Shown one piece after another: positions 45,260 to 55,825 of a stretch of 64,000 bases of DNA. Every line of letters begins with the position of its first letter. Within the stretch, counting starts at the first letter, position 1. Source of the stretch: Aaosphaeria pasadenensis (lineage: Eukaryota; Ascomycota; Dothideomycetes; Pleosporales); assembly GCA_022813625.1 (NCBI GenBank), contig JAKLMB010000001.1, forward strand, positions 620,001 to 684,000, written 5' to 3'. The translations under genes were made by a program, and so were the position numbers. The notes under the pieces were generated by a model. It did no database searches and had not been told where the DNA came from. It worked only from the letters and a program-made list of their open reading frames with translations.

Positions 45260-46441
45260 ATGTCTACAGAAACAACGACCGAAGTCAACCAGAAGCAGGC
45301 CGAGACTCAGTCCGCATACCCACGGGTGCCTCTTCAATTGAAAGGCGCATTGGACTCTTACAAGTCTTTCGATGTGACGCCAGTGATCGGACGCGAATTC
45401 GTCGATGTCAATTTGAAGGAATGGCTGCGAGCTCCCAATTCGGATGAACTGATTCGAGACTTGGCCATAACAAGTGAGCCATGATGTATCGAACCCCAAG
45501 GACTCAGGCTAACATAATATCAGTCTCGCAGCGTGGTGTGGTATTCTTCCGCAAGCAGGATGATCTCGACAATGACCTCCAGAAAGAACTGGCACACCGG
45601 TTGGGCCAGCTAGCAGGCAAACCTGAGACATCTAAACTCCACATCCACCCCGTGAGCAACTCGGGGCGTCGTCTCGGTGGTAAGGACGACGAGATCAGTG
45701 TCATCAGCTCGGAGCAAGCGAAGGAGATCTACAAGAACCGATTTTTGAACTTTGCCGAGAGGAAGCAGACCGCCAAGGATGGATGGCACAGTGATATCAC
45801 CTTTGAGCCTGTTCCCAGCGACTATGCACTCCTGCGGTTGACGGAGCTGCCGAAGACTGGTGGAGGTGAGTAAAGGATTGAAGACATACGCACTGTCGCT
45901 GACTTGGTTAGATACTCTATGGGCATCCGGCTACGAGCTCTACGACCGTCTCTCAGAGCCCTACCAAAAGTTCTTCGAAGGTCTTACAGCAACCTACGCC
46001 CAACCCGGCTTCGGCGCCGCAGCAAAGGAGAATGGCTTCCAGCTATACGAAAAGCCCAGAGGCGCGCCCGAGAACGTCGGTTCCGATCTAACTGCCATCC
46101 ATCCAGTCATCAGGACAAACCCCGTGACAGGCTGGAAGAGCATCTTCGCCGTTGGCCATCACGTACAGCAGATCAATGGCCTCGCGAAAGAGGAAAGTCG
46201 ACATGCGCTGGACTGGTTCGTGCAGTTGATCGTTGAGAACCATGACCTCCAGGTGAGGCACCGCTGGCAGAACGAGAACGACTTGGCTATCTGGGATAAC
46301 CGTTCCGTATACCATACGGCTACGTTTGACTATCAAGGACTTGGGCCGAGGACGGGACAGAGGGCAGTCAGCTTGGGTGAGAAGCCGTACCTTGATCCGA
46401 ATAGCAAGTCTCGACGGGAGGCTTTGGGGCCGGTAGAGTGA
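45260..46441 (+). CDS. TauD/TfdA Fe(II)/2-oxoglutarate dioxygenase, Jlp1-like
   Basis: Three exons, 45260-45473, 45524-45865 and 45912-46441, give 361 residues; introns are 50 and 46 bp. The iron-binding HxD is H160-S-D162 in WHSDITFEP. The distal His320 lies in WDNRSVYHTATFDY, and Arg336 in GQRAVSLGEKP is the expected 2-oxoglutarate anchor. The conserved HPVIRTNPVTGWKSIF block lies between. Length agrees with fungal taurine/alpha-ketoglutarate dioxygenases such as yeast Jlp1 (about 410 residues, with a longer N-terminus). Such enzymes hydroxylate the carbon next to a sulfonate so that sulfite is released, a cytosolic sulfur-scavenging step; some relatives act on phenoxyacetates or sulfate esters. 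The divergent anion permease supports uptake and use of one substrate. Confidence 0.94.
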
Positions 46442-46777
46442 TAGGTGTCTATCATTCGCTCTTGTCTAGTGTCAGTTACCAGAACTAATTGTTCATATGC
46501 TTCTGGGACTATTATCATGAGGGTCTCGTCTTCTGTGACTTGAAAGAACTTACTCTTCAGAATATACAAGTAATCAAATTATCACGACGGTATCATAGCT
46601 TGGAACGAGTGGAATGGATATATCTGAGTTGTTCTCTTCTGATAGGTCTAATATACAAATGTGGAGACACAGCCAATGGAGCAGTGCGTCAAAACCACTT
46701 CACCGGCATCATGTGCCATTGGAAGCTTCTACCCAAGCGTCTTGATCTCTATCGAGTCATGTGGTTAGGGCAGAAAG
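46442..46777. other. Intergenic between convergent genes
   Basis: A 336-bp gap between the ends of two convergent genes. No feature is seen. Confidence 0.5.
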
Positions 46778-47698
46778 CTAGGTATGGCGAGGGGTGAGCA
46801 ATCGAGATTGGTTCTGCTGGATCCAAATTTCCCCATGGCGAAGATCGGAGACCAACTCTGGGAAATCTGTGGTCAAAGCACGAACGTCAACCGATTCCTC
46901 AATTGAGTTCCAGAAGAACAGGAGTCCAGTAAGAAAGACTTGGCGCAGAACCTGACCATTTCTATCCGACGGGGGACGACGGTATGCGATACGAATGCCC
47001 TCCTCAATCTCCAGCATGGAGACGTTGCCATGATTGATGTCGTGCCGGAACTTTGAGAGAATGGTAGCTTGAAGTGGTTCGTCTTGGAAGTGAAGAGCAA
47101 TATCATGGAGCTCCAATAGAACCTTGAAGCTTGAAATGCGGGCGGTGAAATTGACTTCGTTGGGGTCTTGGGGAAATTCGACGGCATGTGCACGAGATAA
47201 TCGTTTCTCCTTGCCGACTTCGAGGTTCATATGTTTCCACCAGGAAACAGCACACTGTACTATGAATGGGTGATGATCGAGCGCAATGTCGAGGCACTCC
47301 TTGTAGAGCGTAGGCTGTAATGCTGTAAGCGCAACTGCGCCAACTTGAAAAGTGAAGATACTTACAGATGGATGATTATCAACGAGATCTCTAATGACGC
47401 GAGCAGTTTGAGTCACAAAGGGCGAGAATATAGGAAATACCACTTTCCCACTGCGGAACAGCAGAATAGGATTTCTGGGGTGAGCGTGAACATGTCGATT
47501 ACGTCTGATGGCGTTAGGTATGTATTCAAGGCGACGGGCTTGAAGTGATGGCTCTTACCTAGAGAGCAATTCGGCTTGTAGGGCTTTTTGTCCTTTGAGT
47601 TGGCCTGAGATGAGTTGTTGATCAAGAGATGCTTCTACCCATGCTTGCTGCGACGCCTCTTCCACAAGAGGCGGCACATGGGACATCACTGCTGGCAT
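46778..47698 (-). CDS. Uncharacterised protein
   Basis: Three exons on the minus strand, 47698-47559, 47504-47366 and 47314-46778, give 271 residues. Introns are 54 bp (GTAAGA/TCAG) and 51 bp (GTAAGT/ACAG). The second intron is a multiple of three without stops, so retention would add 17 residues. The product starts MPAVMSHVPPLVEEASQQAW. Its core contains LFRSGKVVFPIFSPFV, RVIRDLVDNHPS, ECLDIALDHHPFIVQCAVSW and a C-terminal helical part. No signal peptide, membrane helix or known motif is evident, and I do not recognise the family. The consistent splice structure supports a real gene. Confidence 0.65.
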
Positions 47699-49407
47699 TG
47701 TAGTCGCTTGTTCGGTTTAGTGGATTCGTTGTGTGGTTTGGTGTTTGTAAGGTGGGGTTGTTGTTTGTTTGAGTTGAATAGGAATGGAGTCGAAGTTGGA
47801 AAACGTAGTACCTTTATGAGCTTTGTGTAGCAGAGTTTGGACTTGACCTTCACTTCGTGGGCTACTTTACCACTACAGTGATTGTGGATGGTCGCACGAG
47901 ATTTCTTGGCATTGACAAGGCAAACACACAGTAAAAGTCTTTTAAACCATGTATATATAGTAAAATATTTACAGATCTTTCATTCGTATCTGAAGTATAT
48001 AGCTTCAGAGTTGGACGTTCCAGCGGATACCACACGGTCCTGTACCAACCCTACCGTCCACATCTAAAAGTACATAGCTTTAAGAGTTGGAGTCCAAGAC
48101 TCCAGTGGCTACACCAATACCAGGTCGCTGTAGTAATAACCTGATAGATGAGTCTGGGCAACTCATCTTGAGGGGAGTTGCTACAGTGGCCACGCTTTTT
48201 TTTGCCATTTTCTTTTTGCCTGGCTGGGGATCGATGGCGTAGTGGTTAGAAATTTAGATTTCTTCCAGTTCTGCCTCTGGTACGCCTGGGTTCGAGCCTG
48301 CTTTGCGATGGCAAGACCTTTTTTTTACTTTTTTATAGGTAGAGGTAAAATGAATTCACAACAAAGCGCTGGTAGGAGCCAATCACCATGCGGGCAGCTC
48401 TGTAAGTGATAGTGAGTGATTGGCAGGCAATTACTTGGCACTGGCTAACAAACAGTCTAAGGTGATGCATAATTAATCAAAGGGATCTTAACATAACATA
48501 ATCTAGCCTTCGGATTTCCTCATAGATGTAGCAAACTCAGTTGGACTGCAATAGAGTTATCTATCACTAGATTGAAGACAGATGCTCATACTCGCGTATC
48601 AAGATGAAGGCGTGATAAGTAGTACGTTCCCCATGGAAGATTATTACATAGAATATAGGGTGTATAAGCAAGTTGATATCGAAGAAAAGTGGAAGGCGAC
48701 CGCCATACATAAGAGTTGTAGTTGTGCGAGTTTCTCACACCAATGTTCAACATTTCTGAACCGTCTGCCGACACTGAGGTAGTGCACTGCCGTACATTTA
48801 TGAGATCAATAAATTCGACGTCTGAATTATAGAAAATCATTCTGCATAATGGCTGATTCTATTGGCTTGTGCAAGTTTCGAAGACCTTGCTAATAAATTC
48901 CCCGACATAGAGTAGCATATCTCGCAGGGCTGTGAAACAGAACCGAACATTGGGTCTGATTCTGTTCACTGCCAACGGTCGAAATACCGGCGTCAAAACC
49001 GGAATTGAATCGTATTTAGTTAAATGGCTTACTCGAGTGTATACATTTTAACAACGCCAAGTTGGAAGTACTCCTGTCTTGAGGATAATCATGGATGTAA
49101 CTTGCATCCGCTCCAACAACGTAATCCAAGTTTTATTCAGATTATTGGCAACTACCATGTGTCGCACATTACGTTTCATGATATCTCTATAGACTATTAG
49201 TAGGATGAAGGATTATAATCGACGAGGTTTATCCCAAGTATTGCACCAGACATCGCTGACGACGTTGCGCAAATGGTGTTCGGAGTACGTCCTGGCTTGA
49301 ACAACGGGCAGGCATTGACCTTGGCCGCCATCCGCGTCAAACAAGTTTCATCATACGGTATTTTTAGGATTGGTACTTGGTAAAAGTGATAAACATGAGC
49401 AGAGTCC
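47699..49407. other. Intergenic, AT-rich with SINE-like element
   Basis: About 1.7 kb without a supported protein gene. Short hairpins and a tRNA-like Pol III promoter between 48000 and 48430 are listed separately. The remainder is AT-rich and looks like old mobile-element debris, though no transposase remnant is readable. Confidence 0.5.
48060..48430 (+). mobile_element. Possible tRNA-derived SINE
   Basis: A tRNA-like segment at about 48227-48313 has an A-box-like TGGCGTAGTGGTTA (from 48235) and a B-box-like GGTTCGAGCC (48289-48298), about 50 bases apart. It is followed by runs of T at about 48319-48334 that could end Pol III transcription. The T-arm pairs poorly, so this is not a functional tRNA gene. 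Perfect hairpins flank it: GGAGTC/GACTCC (48089-48103), AGATGAGT/ACTCATCT (48146-48168) and GCCAATCAC/GTGATTGGC (48378-48424). The stretch TATAGCTTCAGAGTTGGA (near 47998) recurs in altered form near 48074. Ends and target duplications are not defined. Confidence 0.4.
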
Positions 49408-50322
49408 ATGGCAATAATACAATGGGTTGCCATCTTGCATTTCGCAGCAGGATTGCCCATCGCAAGCACCATAAGGCCAAGCCTGATGCGCCCTCAACCC
49501 GCGATGCGTTTCCTGAGGCGTCAGGGTGTAGTCGACGTTGAGGACGACGACGACAGCGGACTGCAAGACAGTGACATTGAGGAGCCTGAAGAGCAGGAAA
49601 ACGAAGAGCAGGAGCCTGAGGAACCAGAGGAACCAGAGGAACCTGAAGAGAAACGACCACCGACACCCCCACAACTATCGGCACAGATTCCCTCAACTCC
49701 AGATCCGAAGCCAAATAGGCCCACGAATGCACCAGGTCCGGGTTCATTGCAACCTCCGCAACCCACATCCATAACTACGTCAGAAATCATACCAACGCTG
49801 CCAATCCCAATAGTGGGCGAGGTCAATGCAGATAATCCTCAGCCACACTTTGGGTTATCTGAATCACCGACTGATTCAATACTCTCCAGCCATTCAACGG
49901 TCGTAGCACTGACCACCATTTCTATGTCCGGAACTTCCCTCGTGAGCTTAATCACACCGAGTACAACCAACAGGATATCAACTACTATTGCTACAAGCTT
50001 TGTATTTGCAGGAACGCCGTCAGATATCGCAAAATCATCGCAAACTACCCCAGTCACGACGAGCAGTGATGAACCATCATACATCATGGCAGCAGACCAA
50101 TCACCTAGTGATACGCCCTCCCTGTCTCCAGTTGCAGAAAAGTTGTTGATCACAACGGGCGCATTGAGTAATCTATCTCGCGACACTAGATACGATACCG
50201 AAGCTAACACTAGCCTAGGTGGAGCCGTTATGATCATCCTCGCAGTGGTGATCATCGCAAAACGGCGAAAGCTGAAGCGAGATGCTCTATACATCACAGG
50301 GCCGGTAAGCTTGGCATTATAA
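49408..50322 (+). CDS. Glu/Pro- and Ser/Thr-rich single-pass membrane protein
   Basis: Single exon, 304 residues. A hydrophobic N-terminus (IIQWVAILHFAAGLPIAS) may be a signal peptide. Residues about 45-80 are an acidic Glu/Pro tract, including EEP repeated from three tandem 9-bp GAGGAACC(A/T) units at 49618-49644. A long Ser/Thr-rich region then leads to a hydrophobic segment (GGAVMIILAVVIIA, about 274-287) followed by KRRKLKRD, a stop-transfer charge pattern. The layout resembles type I fungal surface sensors such as Wsc/Mid2-like proteins, but no WSC or other domain is present, so function is unknown. Confidence 0.6.
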   Translation: MAIIQWVAILHFAAGLPIASTIRPSLMRPQPAMRFLRRQGVVDVEDDDDSGLQDSDIEEPEEQENEEQEPEEPEEPEEPEEKRPPTPPQLSAQIPSTPDPKPNRPTNAPGPGSLQPPQPTSITTSEIIPTLPIPIVGEVNADNPQPHFGLSESPTDSILSSHSTVVALTTISMSGTSLVSLITPSTTNRISTTIATSFVFAGTPSDIAKSSQTTPVTTSSDEPSYIMAADQSPSDTPSLSPVAEKLLITTGALSNLSRDTRYDTEANTSLGGAVMIILAVVIIAKRRKLKRDALYITGPVSLAL

Positions 50323-51120
50323 CCTATCTGCATCTACTGATGGAATTCCCAGAGTAAATGTGCGGAAAGAAAGGTCCAGGGTATAAACAGAAGGCCTTTG
50401 TTGGTCAGGAAGACTACGACGATTAAAGTGCAGCAACATGCGCTTGGGGCTTGATTTGAGCCCTCGACCATCGGAAGAGAAACCGAGGGCCGGCCCCCAT
50501 CTCTTCAAGCCATACGAATTGGATGAAACTGTTTACGGAACCAACAAGGCATCAAGTTTATCCAATGAAAAAGGCTATCACTAAAATGATGAGCTGTTCT
50601 GGCTTAGTGTGATAATATTGTTCAATGCAAGTGATCCACACTCGCAGAATGGTGCCACACATCAACATCGCAACGCGACGAGTAGATCACCAAAACCCAT
50701 CTAGTATCTGGGACAGGCAGGGTTCAGACTACCTCGGTCGATTCATCAGAGTTTGACCTTCTGTATGCATAAGGAGATTCTGCGTGTGGGCGCGGGAGCG
50801 ATCTTGCCCGAGCCACACCAAACACGAACGGTTTCGGGATCGACTGAGCTGAGTTAGCTCCTGTGGCTGCTGCACCTCGTTCACGATGCCTATACAACGC
50901 CTTAACGCCTTCGCTGCCAACAATTGAAGGGTGGCACAAAACCTAGTTGAATACCTTAGCATGCCATTATGACTTGCCGATACACCCTCTCCCCCCAATG
51001 ATTTGAAATCCCGATTCGTTGCGCAATGACTAGGCCTAAGTACCTAAGGTATCCACTTGTTTTCCCTCCTTCGACTGTTTGCTCTCTTCAACGAATGCCC
51101 ATTCCTTGGGTTCGGGAATA
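50323..51120. other. Intergenic, no gene recognised
   Basis: A 798-bp gap with no supported gene; a short palindromic CCTAAG-TAC-CTAAGG-type motif lies near 51035. It contains the promoter of the transporter at 51121. Confidence 0.5.
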
Positions 51121-53053
51121 ATGTCGCTCTACGAACCATCAGTACGAAGCAGCTCGTGGTCGATTTCACAGCGCTTCTCACGACCGCTTACGACGCTGGA
51201 AGGATGGAGAGAAATCACCTCAGGAGTGTATGCGATGAACTCGGATGTTCGAATGATAGCGAAGGCCGATAGATTCGACCCAGAGCAGTACCGCAACAAC
51301 GGAAGTAATGGTCAACCACCATTGGAACACCAACAAAATAATGAAGCAATCATTCCTATCATCCCAGACATACCGAAGGCATACTCAATTAAATCATTCG
51401 CGCCAACTGAAGTTCAGCCGCAAACCGCGGCGCCAGTTCCAGTACTATCACCTGAATCACCACGTGTGATTGAAATTGGACAAAGGAAGACCCAGCCCAA
51501 GAGGGTCGATTACAGCAAGACATCTCAGCAAAAGTATCACGTATTCTCCTTCCGAACGAAATGGTTGATCGTCGGCATTGTCACCGTCATTGGTATGTTT
51601 CCAGGACTAGCTTTTGGAATGTACCTTCCTCTATTGGTGACGATCTCAGAGGTTTGTCATGTTGTATCAAATCTTTTGCGATGATCGCTGACGTGTGTAG
51701 GATGTGGATCATAACCTACGCGACATTACACTGACAGTGACATCGTACCTTGCTTTCCACGGAATAGCAGGCATTCTCTGGAGCCCTTTGGCTGACCACA
51801 TTGGACGTCGACCGGTTCTCCTGATCAGTACGATCCTGTTCATCTCAGCCAGTATTCCGCTCATTACCACGCCTACTTTTCCTGTATTGATAGCTCTTCG
51901 AGGACTCCAAGCAGCCAGCATTGCATCAGTCATCCCAATTGGCAGTGCAGTGATAAAGGATATTTCTCGGGATCCAGACCGCGAGACCTTCCTGGTATTC
52001 TACAAGTCAGCCCAAAGCGTTGCCCTGGTCTTGAGTCCACTATTGAGCGGCACATTCTCTCACTTGATAAGATGCCGCGCGATCTTCATCTTTCTACTGA
52101 GCATAGCAGTGGCCATGTTCGCTGTCACCGCGCTATTCCTTCCTGAGACTCTTCGCAGCATTGCAGGGAACGGATCGGCCAAAGTTGGTGCAGTCCATAA
52201 GCCCATCATACGAAGGCCCGCACATGCTCGGAAGTCGTCTAATGCATCGCTGCCAATTATACCAGAAAATCCATCGACTCTAACAGTGCGGACCTTTATG
52301 GAGCCATTCATACTGTTGCGGGAGAAAGATGTCGCCATCAACGTCTTGTCCGGTGCGATAATCTTCATGATGTGGATGATGGTAACCGTCAGTACTACCG
52401 GATTATTCAAGACCATTTTCAACCTGAACGACTTGCAAGTTGGCCTCGCATACATCCCGAATGCTCTTGGAGTGGTGACCGGCTCAACCCTGATGGAGAA
52501 GGTTCTCAAACGCGACATTCTCTTCGCGTTCTCAAAGTTCAAAGCCGAGAACATGCTGCCTCCTAAAGCCAAGCTCTGCATGAAGGAACTACCCGCGGAG
52601 TTTCCACTCGAACATACCAGGCTGAGACGACTACCTTGGATCGCCGTCTGCTTCACCTTCACATTGTGCGCCTACGGGTTCTCACTTGCTTATCGCAGAG
52701 CAACCGTCCTGAAGGGCTGGATCGCCATCCCACTCTTCATGCAGTTTGTTATCGCAGCCACTGCTCACGCAAGGTGTACCGTCCACCAAACACTCGTCAC
52801 CGATCTTTGGCACCAAAACGAACATGCAGGTATCGTGGCAAATAACCTCGTCAGGTTACTGCTGAGCGCCGCAGGGGTGGTTCTGGTTCAGACCCTCCTG
52901 GATGCGCTTCGTGCTTGGTCGACGTTCCTTTCGCTGGGACTCGCAGTGATGGCCGTGGTACCGCTACCGTTGATCCAGTGGTACTGGGGGAGAGAGTGGA
53001 GGGCGGAACGGGAGGTGAAGAGGGAGATAATCGAGAGATTTACAAAGGTATGA
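51121..53053 (+). CDS. MFS transporter, DHA1 drug:H+ antiporter-like
   Basis: Two exons, 51121-51651 and 51701-53053, give 627 residues; the 49-bp intron runs GTTTGT to GTAG. A long polar N-terminus (about 145 residues) precedes the first helix (FRTKWLIVGIVTVIGMFPG). The motif-A loop is PLADHIGRRPVLLIS. Helix 4-5 region reads ALRGLQAASIASVIPIGSAVIKD, with the family's long central loop at about 310-345, followed by six more helices ending at RAWSTFLSLGLAVMAVVPLP. These are plasma-membrane exporters of drugs, toxins or metabolites in fungi; the substrate is unknown. The first ATG could also be 51079, adding 14 residues. Confidence 0.88.
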
Positions 53054-53826
53054 AGGTGCTCTGCGAGGCAGGTCCTTTCATTAAAAAAGTGCTTTTACGA
53101 TACCCGTGAATAATTAGTTGCGCGTAGTGTGGTGGTTGATACCATGTTGTGGCAGAGGGGACGGTCTTCCTTTGTAAAGTAACAACGCCACTTCCGCTGG
53201 AGGCTGAAGATACCAAGTCCGATTAATTGCATAACGACCTTCCTATTGTCTAGTATTCCAATGTGGTTGAAATGGCTAAATGTGTGCTATATTGCAGTAG
53301 GCGTAAGTGGGAGATTTGAGAACAGCCGCGCGCGACGCATCACTCGTCCCTCGTAATAATACCAACGCTCATTACGACTAGACCCACGTTCACAGCTATC
53401 ACCAACACCACCATTGTCCAAGCTCTACCAGCTTCGACGCTACTGTATTCCCAACTTATGCCTCTCCCATGCTAGTCAACCTTAGTGCCGTCTTCGACAC
53501 TTTCCCAAGCAAGCAAGTCTCAGCCTTGTCTGGCTGGGGTGGATGCTTAAGTGTGCGTCTTAAATCTTATGGCTTTGACTTGTTTGGGAATGGAGGGCGT
53601 AACCAAGAATGTAGCGAGATGTGGTGCGACATTACCGCCTGACCTGGTTGTTAGCTTGGACGGTTAAGGACGTCAACGGAACTCGTATGTGAGACATCGA
53701 CAGATTTGGGTGCGAGCTAGGTGTAAAGTGGGAAGCGGTTGCCGTGGTTGGGTATGTTGGGAGCAATATTATATTATTACGTCTCAATACGGAAGATGGA
53801 TCCTATACTTTGATATTCCCACTTAT
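53054..53826. other. Intergenic between convergent genes
   Basis: A 773-bp gap between convergent gene ends. No coding or structural feature is seen. Confidence 0.5.
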
Positions 53827-55825
53827 CTAGACACGACATAGGCGTCCATTCTGTGTTTGCGTTCCCTGTTCTCCGTCTAACACCTCCCACTCCTCGCTTC
53901 CCACTGCTGTTGTGGCGTAGAATACGCTCCTAGGATCCCACTTCTTCTTTAGCTCTAGCAGCCGCGGGTATTGAACACCATAGAAACTCGACTGCCAGTC
54001 CGGTTCAACGACATTTGCTTCGTTGAGGTAACTGCCGCCGAATTCACTGTCCGGCGCAACCTTTTTCCAAGGCCCGATGACATCGTTGATCAGCACGTCT
54101 GTAGCCTTCTTGACTTGCTCCGGGGTTGCGTTTACGTCGCCTTCGATGAGAGAAGCACCGATGAGGAAAGAAATAACATGTCGGAAGGCCGAAGACACGG
54201 CGTTGTCGACGTTGAGGCGGTTGCGAGGCGCCTGGTGATATCCTCCCACTGTTCGGGCATTTACTACGCTGTTTCTGCGAATGGCGTCGAACGTTCTGTT
54301 GAACTTCTCAGGATCCTCCCAGTTACCGCGAGGGAAGAGTCGATTCCCCGGCACAGTAGCTGAGGATCCCACAGTGTCATTGCCCCAGTTCTCGTGGTAT
54401 GCAGAGTAGAAAGTGTTATGGAGCTTTGTTTCGGCTGTGAACGGGATGTTGAGGGCGCGAAGGTGATCGAACCAGGGCTTTACGAGCTCGTTGAATGACT
54501 CTATCGTATGGTTAGGTGCGAAGAACGGTTGCATCTCGAATGAGAGGGTGCCATTCACTCCACCGCGAGCCCAGATCCAGAAGTACGAGTAGGTGTGCGC
54601 ATCTGTGAAAGGGATGAAAAGCTCGAAGTACTTGCGAGTTCCTTCCCACAAGAGCTCCCTACTGACGTTGGCCGAGGTTGCGTATTTTATGGTCGACGTT
54701 ACTATCGGGACTTGAGGGTGGGCGCGGACAATGACTGAGGTGACAACACCGAATGTCGAACCTCCTCCCCCGCGAAGGGCCCAATACAAATCTGGATGAG
54801 ACGTGTTGGACGCTGTGACGAAGTGACCATCTGCAGTTACTACTTCCAGCGCCTCGACATTATCTGCGGCCATGCCGTAGTAACCGGACATGGGAGTGTG
54901 GCCACCACCAGCAAGGTAACCGCCAGTGAATCCAACACTCTCGCAGATTCCACCGAGCACAATTGCATTGTTTTTCTCGGCAAACTGGTAGACTTCTCGC
55001 ACTGTCACCCCTGCGGCTGCCTTCACTGCAGGGCCCTCATACCCAGAATCGCTCTTGTAGTTCTCAATGAACTCGAGGTTCTTCAGGTTGTGCGTCCAGA
55101 TACTGAGGGAACCGGCTCCAAGACTCTTCCCGAGGTAGCAATGGCCTGTATTCTTGATGACTAAACGGAGGTTATTGTTTCGCGCGAAGTTCAAGGTGAG
55201 TTGAATTTGCTCCACGGAAGAGACATTAACAGCGTAAGCTGGAAATCCCCCCAGTGAGCAAGTGCCATCAGGCCTGTCAATAGCAACACATGTCCGGCCT
55301 TGGAAGACTGGCCACATGTTGGACGTTGGATCCGCCTCACTGTCCTCCAATCAGTATTGTTCATAGGTTCCGATGCAAAGGTGCCTACTGGAAATAAGGA
55401 TCGACTGATTGGTTCGCGATTTTCGCACACTGTTGTGGATTGTATAGGCCCCAATTCTTGTAGCATGGTGCTGCAAGAGGGATTGTTGGAATGAGTGCAC
55501 CATCAACCAACTCATTGAACTTGTCCCACTTGTCATCAGAGGGCCAGTCATCGTCACCAGGAAACACTTTGCAAAATCCCTTTGGCTTGTCGATAATTAC
55601 GTCGGAATCAACTGCGTCGTCGTCGAAATCGATGAGTGCGGCATCTTCCGGCGACAATGCTGCGATGCGCTTGATCGTAAGCTGCTTCTTCTCGTACGCA
55701 AACAGCGGAGCAGGGACTGGAGTGTCCCTGGTCGCAACGGCATGATTGGAAGGTTGGAGTGCAGAGACGGCGGCTGCAAACTGCAGGCCGGCACAAAGGG
55801 CCGATGTAAACGCACTGGGGGCCAT
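53827..55825 (-). CDS. Secreted BBE-like FAD-linked oxidoreductase
   Basis: Two exons on the minus strand, 55825-55389 and 55339-53827, give 649 residues. The 49-bp intron (GTAGGC to ACAG) splits a His codon and produces DPYFHEADPTSNMWPVFQGRTC, a conserved family block. A signal peptide is evident (MAPSAFTSALCAGLQFAAAVSA). The PCMH FAD domain holds His212 in IKNTGHCYLGKS and Cys278 in GGICESVGFTGGYLAGGG, the two residues that carry FAD bicovalently in berberine-bridge-type enzymes. The C-terminal BBE segment contains YLNEANVVEPDWQSSFYGVQYPRL. Many N-glycosylation sequons are present. Such enzymes oxidise sugars, alcohols or alkaloid-like metabolites with O2; the substrate here is not known. 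Confidence 0.93.

Noticed and set aside
48227..48313. Functional tRNA gene
   Set aside because: Box motifs are present, but the T-arm and acceptor stem do not pair well enough for a tRNA.
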